Below, in pieces: positions 7,247-11,536 of a stretch of DNA of 11,536 nucleotides. The stretch's first letter is position 1; the number at the start of each line of letters is the position of its first letter. This stretch comes from Bacillota bacterium. Its GTDB lineage: Bacteria > Bacillota > Clostridia > Lachnospirales > Lachnospiraceae. The position numbers were made by a program, and so were the translations under genes. The notes under the pieces were generated by a model. The model did not search any database. It was not told the DNA's origin and worked only from the letters and a program-made list of their open reading frames with translations. Location: NCBI GenBank assembly GCA_023437885.1, contig JAEZFH010000048.1:1-11536 (forward strand). Reading direction: 5' to 3'.

Positions 7247-7345
7247 TATGATTATACAAAGAGCTCTGATTATCCTGCATTACTTTCCATCCGATTTGAA
7301 AGCAGCATGCCAGGTACTAAGTCCCCCCGATAGGAGGCCAACTAT

Positions 7346-8995
7346 ATGAAGAAACGACGCGGACCGTTTTATCTATCTGTATTCTATCTGCTGCTGGGAA
7401 TCGAAGCAGTTTTTATACTATATATCAGCTTTCAGAGCACTATTGATATTTCCTTTCAAAATGAGGTTTTTTATACCATCGATGATTACTGGATGAATGT
7501 TTCCGACAATGGAAATCTGCAGTCGATCACCCTTCCGACTACTCTTGACCCCGGCGAAGACAATTCCATACGGATTTACCGCAAAATCCCATCCGATTTT
7601 CGCAGAATTACCTCCATCGGAATTCTGACCCACCACCAAAGTCTTGTGGCATATGTGAATAATGATGTGATTTATTCCAGGATAGCCCGTGACGATTCTG
7701 ATACTTTATTTAATGTACCTCCGGGCTCTGTCTGGGATATCATCCCGCTTCCACGAAATTCCGAGGGAAAGACCTTAACCCTTGTCATTTCCTCCAAATA
7801 CCGTGATTATGCCGGCCGCCTGAATGAGGTCCACGCCGGCACAAAAGCCTCCCTGCTCCTGTATACCATTGATGCCTTTGGGCTGGGTTTTTTGCTGTCA
7901 GTAATAAATTGCATGATAGGAGCCTTCTTAATATTCCTCTATATTTTTGTAAAGCGTCTGATCCACACGGATAAATCCTTGTATTATCTGGGTTGCTTTA
8001 CCCTGCTGTCAGGTATCTGGCTGCTGTCGGAAAGCAACCTTACCCAATTGTTTATCAGTAGTAACTATGTTGTCTCCGCGGTTGGCTATATGGCTTTAAT
8101 GGCACTCCCTATACCGATTCTGCTGTTTACCGGCTTATTAAAGGACTATCATTTTAAAAAGCTGAATGCTGTTTTTATCTATATCCTCCTGGGCAGTAAT
8201 TTTATCATCCTGGCCCTGCAGCTGCTTAATATTTATGATTTTCACGAAACACTGTGGTTTGTCCGCCTGGAGCTGTACCTGATTCTAGGTATCACAATAA
8301 TGACCCTTTTTCTGGAACTTCTTATTTACAAAAATCGGGAGGTTAAAATATTTACCGTTGCTTCCGCGGTATTATTCCTATTCAGTTTAATTGAGCTGTT
8401 CAGCTATAGCTACCAATCCGAGCTTATTAGCGGAGGATACTTCCGGCTTGGCTTCTATCTGTTTATCCTAATCCTGACCTGGGCCGGGATTAAACGTATT
8501 GTTAACTACATGAAGCTCAGCGAACGGGCAATCCATTACCGGCAGCTGGCATACCGGGATTCACTTACCAACTGCAGAAACAGGATCGCCTATGAGAAGG
8601 ATCTCGGGAGCATTGATACGGACCGCACTATTACCATATTCATGGCTGACATGGATAATATGAAGCAAATCAACGATACCTACGGCCATCAGATTGGGGA
8701 TGAGGTTATCATTCTCTGCAGCCAGTGCCTCGTTAAGATCTTCGGGCGGGGTGTATACCGCATCGGCGGGGATGAATTCCTTTGCATTGAGTACGATTTG
8801 CCTGCAGAGGCGATTGAGAAGCTCATACATGCCTTTCATGAGGAATGCGCCAAGGCAAACGAGGATATCTCGTATCCGTTTCTTATGTCGGTAGGTTATG
8901 CCACCTTTGACCCTTCTGTGGATAAATCCATCCAGGACACGGTCAAGCGGGCCGACCGGATGATGTATGAGGTCAAAAACCAGTTAAAGATGTAA
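7346..8995 (+). CDS. Membrane diguanylate cyclase (extracytoplasmic sensor, 7TM-DISM-like, GGDEF)
   Basis: 549 residues. Domain order: N-terminal anchor helix (about 10-30); an extracytoplasmic domain of roughly 140 residues (30-170) with the beta-rich pattern of 7TMR-DISM extracellular domains; seven membrane helices (about 172-202, 211-229, 241-265, 273-298, 302-328, 333-356, 365-388); and a cytoplasmic GGDEF domain from about 403. The active site is intact: DSLTNCRNR at 405-413, metal ligand D435, substrate contacts N443 and D452, and GGDEF at 474-478. It should make cyclic di-GMP from two GTP in response to an outside ligand, perhaps a sugar. The residues that would form the RxxD product-inhibition site (465-468) read IFGR, so feedback inhibition is not expected. 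ATG 7346 follows AGGAGG with an 8-nt spacer. The last 23 nt overlap the convergent YgjP-like gene. Confidence 0.93.
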   Translation: MKKRRGPFYLSVFYLLLGIEAVFILYISFQSTIDISFQNEVFYTIDDYWMNVSDNGNLQSITLPTTLDPGEDNSIRIYRKIPSDFRRITSIGILTHHQSLVAYVNNDVIYSRIARDDSDTLFNVPPGSVWDIIPLPRNSEGKTLTLVISSKYRDYAGRLNEVHAGTKASLLLYTIDAFGLGFLLSVINCMIGAFLIFLYIFVKRLIHTDKSLYYLGCFTLLSGIWLLSESNLTQLFISSNYVVSAVGYMALMALPIPILLFTGLLKDYHFKKLNAVFIYILLGSNFIILALQLLNIYDFHETLWFVRLELYLILGITIMTLFLELLIYKNREVKIFTVASAVLFLFSLIELFSYSYQSELISGGYFRLGFYLFILILTWAGIKRIVNYMKLSERAIHYRQLAYRDSLTNCRNRIAYEKDLGSIDTDRTITIFMADMDNMKQINDTYGHQIGDEVIILCSQCLVKIFGRGVYRIGGDEFLCIEYDLPAEAIEKLIHAFHEECAKANEDISYPFLMSVGYATFDPSVDKSIQDTVKRADRMMYEVKNQLKM

Positions 8996-9680
8996 GCTGG
9001 CTGTTCAGTATTTTTTTCAGATTTCTCCATTGGGGCAAAAACCGGTCCATGTATCCCTTGAAGACGGAATTATGACTTTTCTCCAATAAATGCACCAGTT
9101 CATGCACCACAACATACTCAAGACAGTCATAAGGCTTCCCGGCCAGCTGCAGGTTCAGGCAGATCTTCCCTGTTCGGACATTGCAGCTTCCCCATCTGGT
9201 TTCCATGTTCCGGAGGCTGTAGCCGCTTGTTCTAACCCGGATGATCCGTTCCCATTGCTCCAGCAACCGCGGTACTTCTGCTTCCAAGCTCTTGCGATAC
9301 CATTGGTTAAGGAGCTTCTCCCGCTGTTCCCTCGTACTTCCCTGTTTTACATATAAAACCACTTTATCCCCGGCTGCCTCTACCCGGCTGTGAGATAATG
9401 CCTCTACTACCTCTAACTGACAGGGCTTTCCCCAGACGGATATTCTTTCCCCGGTTATGTACTCGGGCTCCTGATGTTCATGGAGCACGCTGATCCTGGC
9501 CTGCTGCCGTTTGATCCATTCCTGCTTAGCCATTACAAAACGGCAGATTTCCTCCTCACTCATCCTCAGCGGCGCGGATATATGAAGCCTGCCCTCCGGA
9601 GGTAGGATGCGAAGGTACATATTCTTAATCCGCTTTTTCTCCACTTCCACTGGTATCCCATTGATGCTGATCTGTATCAT
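8973..9680 (-). CDS. YgjP-like zinc metallopeptidase domain protein
   Basis: 235 residues, typical for the YgjP/DUF45 family. The zinc site is clear: HELVH at 193-197 in VVVHELVHLLEKSHN, with H203 as the likely third ligand. Upstream is the family motif RWGSC at 162-166. The N-terminal half (SINGIPVEVEKKRIKNMYLRI) is the usual beta-rich start. There is no signal peptide or membrane helix, so it should be cytoplasmic. Family members are predicted metal-dependent peptidases with poorly known substrates. ATG 9680 follows an AGGAGAGGA stretch. It lies 33 nt downstream of the NYN gene, which suggests co-transcription. Its 3' end runs 23 nt into the cyclase gene on the other strand and no separate terminator is seen. 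Confidence 0.88.
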   Translation of the reverse strand: MIQISINGIPVEVEKKRIKNMYLRILPPEGRLHISAPLRMSEEEICRFVMAKQEWIKRQQARISVLHEHQEPEYITGERISVWGKPCQLEVVEALSHSRVEAAGDKVVLYVKQGSTREQREKLLNQWYRKSLEAEVPRLLEQWERIIRVRTSGYSLRNMETRWGSCNVRTGKICLNLQLAGKPYDCLEYVVVHELVHLLEKSHNSVFKGYMDRFLPQWRNLKKILNSQLTSLTGF

Positions 9681-9713
9681 TTCCTCTCCTATGTCTGGTG
9701 CTTGAGATATAAC

Positions 9714-10640
9714 CTACTTTTTCTTATTTCTGCGCCTTCTTCGGGCCGGTGCCGGTTTTCCCTCCTGTGCCTTAACCGTGATCTTTTTCTCTTTGTCGGA
9801 TCGCAGGGTAACCCACATTGAGCTTCCGCCCTTGCCGTCTGAATTAATTTCAAGAAAATCAAACTTCTTCAGGAATTTTGACAGCTTTGTATCCCCATAA
9901 TTACGGACATCAAAATCCGGATACCGTTTCACCAGCCTGCTTCCCAGTTCACCCATATTCATCCGCTGCGCGTCTTCATCCACTTCGTTCATCATCTTAA
10001 GAATGGCGGCCTTGATGACGCTGATGTCTGTCATATTCTTTCCGGCATCCCCATTGTCGGAGGTAGCAAGGATATTCTTTGCTTTCATATCCGCCTCGGC
10101 ATCCTTATCCTTCTTACTCTCTGATTTACCGGCTTTTTCAGAATCGTGCACCGGCTCGGCCTTAACGCGGCTGTCCTCCAGCTCCATACTTTTCTTTTCA
10201 CTCTCAGCCAAGACATCCAGGTATTTAAACTGGTTGCAGGCTGCGATGAAAGGCTTCGGTGTCTTCCGTTCTCCCATGCCCACCACCAGCATTCCCGATT
10301 CCCGCAGCCGGGAAGCCAGCTTTGTGAAATCGCTGTCGCTGGAAACAATACAAAAGCCCTCTACATTTCCGGAATAAAGAATGTCCATAGCATCAATTAT
10401 CATTGCCGAATCTGTGGCATTTTTACCTACGGTATATCCATATTGCTGCACCGGAGTTACAGAGTTTTCCAGCAGCACATCCTTCCAGGACACCGTTCCC
10501 GGCTTCGTCCAATCGCCGTAGATTCTCTTATAAGTAGCAATTCCATAATCAGCAATCTCATCCATAATATATTTAATATACTTAGCGGAAACATTATCCG
10601 CATCAATTAATACGGCAAATCGTTTTTCTCCTAACATCAT
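9714..10640 (-). CDS. NYN-domain putative ribonuclease with LOTUS/OST-HTH-like domain
   Basis: 308 residues. The NYN (LabA/DUF88, PIN-like) domain spans about 6-145, with the acidic metal-binding residues visible at D13 and D15 (LIDADN), D77 (NATDSAM) and D102/D104 (SSDSDF). A charged low-complexity linker (about 146-204) follows. Residues 205-282 look like an OST-HTH/LOTUS winged helix that binds RNA (VIKAAILKMM, LGSRLVKRYPDFD, KLSKFLKKFDFLEI). The tail from about 290 is very basic (RRRRRNKKK) and should add nucleic-acid affinity. The expected role is RNA cleavage or processing in the cytoplasm; the target is unknown. Two adjacent ATGs (10640 and 10637) follow GGAGG at 3 or 6 nt, and the second has better spacing. 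First gene of the unit with the YgjP-like gene. Confidence 0.9.
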   Translation of the reverse strand: MMLGEKRFAVLIDADNVSAKYIKYIMDEIADYGIATYKRIYGDWTKPGTVSWKDVLLENSVTPVQQYGYTVGKNATDSAMIIDAMDILYSGNVEGFCIVSSDSDFTKLASRLRESGMLVVGMGERKTPKPFIAACNQFKYLDVLAESEKKSMELEDSRVKAEPVHDSEKAGKSESKKDKDAEADMKAKNILATSDNGDAGKNMTDISVIKAAILKMMNEVDEDAQRMNMGELGSRLVKRYPDFDVRNYGDTKLSKFLKKFDFLEINSDGKGGSSMWVTLRSDKEKKITVKAQEGKPAPARRRRRNKKK

Positions 10641-10662
10641 ACCCCTCCATGCAATCTATATC

Positions 10663-10684
10663 TCATATCCGCTTGCGGATATGA
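10663..10684. repeat. Palindromic element, copy 1 (in the NYN gene leader)
   Basis: Perfect inverted repeat with arms TCATATCCGC and GCGGATATGA separated by TT. On the minus strand it falls in the 5' untranslated region of the NYN gene, shortly before the ribosome binding site. A near-identical copy lies at 11263. It could be a dispersed palindromic repeat or an RNA hairpin that affects translation. Confidence 0.6.
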
Positions 10685-10705
10685 TCCTGACTCCTTATTT
10701 ATTAC

Positions 10706-10734
10706 ATTGTACCCCGAATGAATCTATCTGTAAA
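10706..10734 (-). promoter_or_regulatory. Promoter of the NYN-YgjP unit
   Basis: TTTACA (10734-10729), 17-nt spacer, TACAAT (10711-10706) on the minus strand. Each box is one base off consensus. The transcript would start near 10699, about 60 nt before the NYN start. Confidence 0.72.
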
Positions 10735-10745
10735 CCATATTTACA
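10729..10745. promoter_or_regulatory. Candidate operator over the NYN promoter
   Basis: Perfect dyad TGTAAA-CCATA-TTTACA (6-bp arms, 5-nt centre). One arm is exactly the -35 box of the NYN gene promoter. A dimeric repressor bound here would block transcription. The cognate regulator is not identifiable in the window. Confidence 0.4.
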
Positions 10746-10773
10746 ATCCTTCTTCCCATTCCGATGATATACC

Positions 10774-10803
10774 GTTACAGTCTAAACTTTAACTGGATAT
10801 AAA
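10774..10803 (+). promoter_or_regulatory. Candidate promoter of the small membrane protein gene
   Basis: GTTACA (10774-10779), 18-nt spacer, TATAAA (10798-10803) on the plus strand, 85 nt before the start codon. Matches are moderate. It diverges from the NYN promoter. Confidence 0.4.
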
Positions 10804-10887
10804 TAATATCTCAGAATAGATAAATAAAAACACCTTCCTGATTAATTAACCATATATTGGCAATAATCCCATCAAGGAGGTGTATTT

Positions 10888-11250
10888 ATGATCGCTTTTG
10901 TAAAAAACCGCAGTTTGATCATGCAAAAGAAAAAACTCGTACTGCTTTATTTGCTTAATCTTTCTGATATCCTGTTTACCGTCATATTACTTCAAACCGG
11001 TTATTTTAAAGAGGTTAATATTCTTATGGTAAAGGCGGTTACCAATCCGGTAGCCGGAGTCCTGCTAAAGGTTCTCCTGCCGGCTCTGCTGCTTGGTTAC
11101 TTATACCGGCAACTGCAGGAGGGGGATGAGGAGCAGTTAAGAGTCTCCAATATTGCCGTTAATATCTCCCTGACTATCTATATGCTGGTGAATCTCTCCC
11201 ATCTCGTATGGACTGCCCTGCTGCCTTATTTTATGTTTCTAAGTCGTTAA
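10888..11250 (+). CDS. Small membrane protein, DUF5658-like
   Basis: 120 residues with a basic N-terminus and about three to four hydrophobic segments (roughly 16-37, 50-73, 86-116). The first segment, LLYLLNLSDILFTVILLQTGYFKEVNILM, resembles the LNLxDLLxTLxLLxxG...EANPLM pattern of the DUF5658 family, with NILM in place of the usual NPLM. The biochemical function of that family is not known. The ATG at 10888 follows AAGGAGG with a 7-nt spacer. The gene is alone on its strand and is flanked by two copies of a short palindrome. It is probably expressed from the promoter-like sequence at 10774. Confidence 0.85.
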   Translation: MIAFVKNRSLIMQKKKLVLLYLLNLSDILFTVILLQTGYFKEVNILMVKAVTNPVAGVLLKVLLPALLLGYLYRQLQEGDEEQLRVSNIAVNISLTIYMLVNLSHLVWTALLPYFMFLSR

Positions 11251-11262
11251 TCAGATGTCAGA

Positions 11263-11284
11263 TCATATCCGATTGCGGGTATGT
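11263..11284. repeat. Palindromic element, copy 2 (after the small membrane protein gene)
   Basis: Matches copy 1 at 10663 in 20 of 22 positions. The arms CATATCC and GGGTATG still pair with one G-T wobble. It begins 13 nt after the stop codon. No T-tract follows, so it is not a standard terminator. Confidence 0.5.
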
Positions 11285-11303
11285 TGTTGCTCCGGTCACA
11301 TGA

Positions 11304-11348
11304 CTCAAGCAGGCTTGGTCATGCTCGTTCCGCTTTCATTATATCATC
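11304..11348 (+). repeat. Diverged copy of the right-end tandem repeat
   Basis: This 45-nt stretch aligns without gaps to 11390-11434 at about two thirds identity, sharing CAAGCA-GCTTG at the start and CATTATATCAT-like sequence at the end. It suggests the array once had at least three units. Confidence 0.4.
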
Positions 11349-11360
11349 AACAGAGAGCGA

Positions 11361-11510
11361 GTTCATGATCTCCGGCTCCGATCGGAAATCGCAAGCAAGC
11401 TTGCATTATCTCACTACGCCTTTCTTATATCATGAACTTTGTTCATGATCTCCGGCTCCGATCGGAAATCGCAAGCAAGCTTGCATTTCCTCACTACGCC
11501 TTTCTTAAAT
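11361..11510 (+). repeat. Tandem repeat, 80-bp unit, two copies
   Basis: Copy 1 is 11361-11440 and copy 2 is 11441-11510. They match at 67 of the 70 aligned positions, after which copy 2 diverges. Each unit holds perfect palindromes TCCGATCGGA (11377-11386, 11457-11466) and GCAAGCTTGC (11395-11404, 11475-11484). At the unit junction, ATCATGAAC and GTTCATGAT form a 9-bp stem with a TTT loop (11429-11449). The dyad-rich structure and intergenic position suggest a dispersed palindromic or non-autonomous element; its boundary on the right is outside the window. Confidence 0.85.
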
Positions 11511-11536
11511 CGCAGGATCAGGATAGATATCAGGAG
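11414..11536 (-). CDS. Possible C-terminal end of a gene entering from the right
   Basis: An open minus-strand frame of 40 codons runs from the edge to TAG (11416-11414). It begins with a hydrophobic stretch LLISILILRF, then a basic segment KKGVVRKC. Most of it lies in repeat sequence, so its final 25 or so residues come from the element. It could be a membrane protein whose end was replaced by the repeat, or just an open frame in non-coding DNA. I recognise no family. Confidence 0.2.
   Translation of the reverse strand, partial: LLISILILRFKKGVVRKCKLACDFRSEPEIMNKVHDIRKA

Noticed and set aside
7247..7345. c-di-GMP (GEMM) riboswitch before the cyclase gene
   Set aside because: The conserved aptamer core could not be found in the leader by eye.
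8996..9020. Intrinsic terminator after the cyclase gene
   Set aside because: There is a run of seven T's, but the stem before it is only about four pairs, and the stretch is coding sequence of the opposite gene.
11361..11510. CRISPR array
   Set aside because: The repeats are 80 bp, directly adjacent, only two well-kept copies, with no spacers and no cas genes.

Overview
The window looks like a chromosomal segment from a Gram-positive anaerobe of the Clostridia, probably Lachnospiraceae-like. The reasons are strong AGGAGG-type ribosome binding sites before nearly every gene, moderate GC with AT-rich intergenic regions, the PdxS/PdxT route to vitamin B6, a GH31 alpha-xylosidase, and a membrane-bound GGDEF protein with a 7TM-DISM-like layout. 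The lineage is inferred from style and gene content; no rRNA or other marker gene is present.

Layout from left to right. (1) 1-1168, minus: N-terminal half of a YicI-like alpha-xylosidase, cut by the window edge, with an AT-rich promoter region behind it. (2) 1394-1816, minus: a MutT-like NUDIX hydrolase with a clear intrinsic terminator and a possible 7-codon leader ORF. (3) 2130-3863, plus: an ABC exporter half-transporter. A strong hairpin separates it from the convergent B6 genes. (4) 3952-7198: a complete vitamin B6 module. pdxS and pdxT (minus) encode PLP synthase, and the divergent pdxR (plus) encodes its MocR-family regulator. The two promoters overlap at their -10 boxes. (5) 7346-8995, plus: a diguanylate cyclase with an extracytoplasmic domain and seven further membrane helices, lacking the product-inhibition I-site. 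(6) 8973-10640, minus: a two-gene unit of a NYN-domain/LOTUS-like protein followed by a YgjP-type metallopeptidase. The latter overlaps the cyclase gene tail to tail by 23 bp. (7) 10888-11250, plus: a small DUF5658-like membrane protein, flanked by two near-identical short palindromes. (8) 11251-11536: non-coding repeat sequence made of an 80-bp tandem repeat rich in dyads.

The clearest functional unit is pdxR-pdxS-pdxT. PdxS and PdxT make pyridoxal 5'-phosphate from glutamine, a pentose phosphate and a triose phosphate, and PdxR should sense PLP through its aminotransferase-like domain and control both directions. The other genes look like independent housekeeping or accessory units. I see no tRNA, rRNA, CRISPR array, prophage, insertion sequence or toxin-antitoxin pair. 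The least explained parts are the repeat-rich right end, the paired palindromes, the ORF-like remnant between pdxS and pdxT, and the dyad over the NYN promoter.
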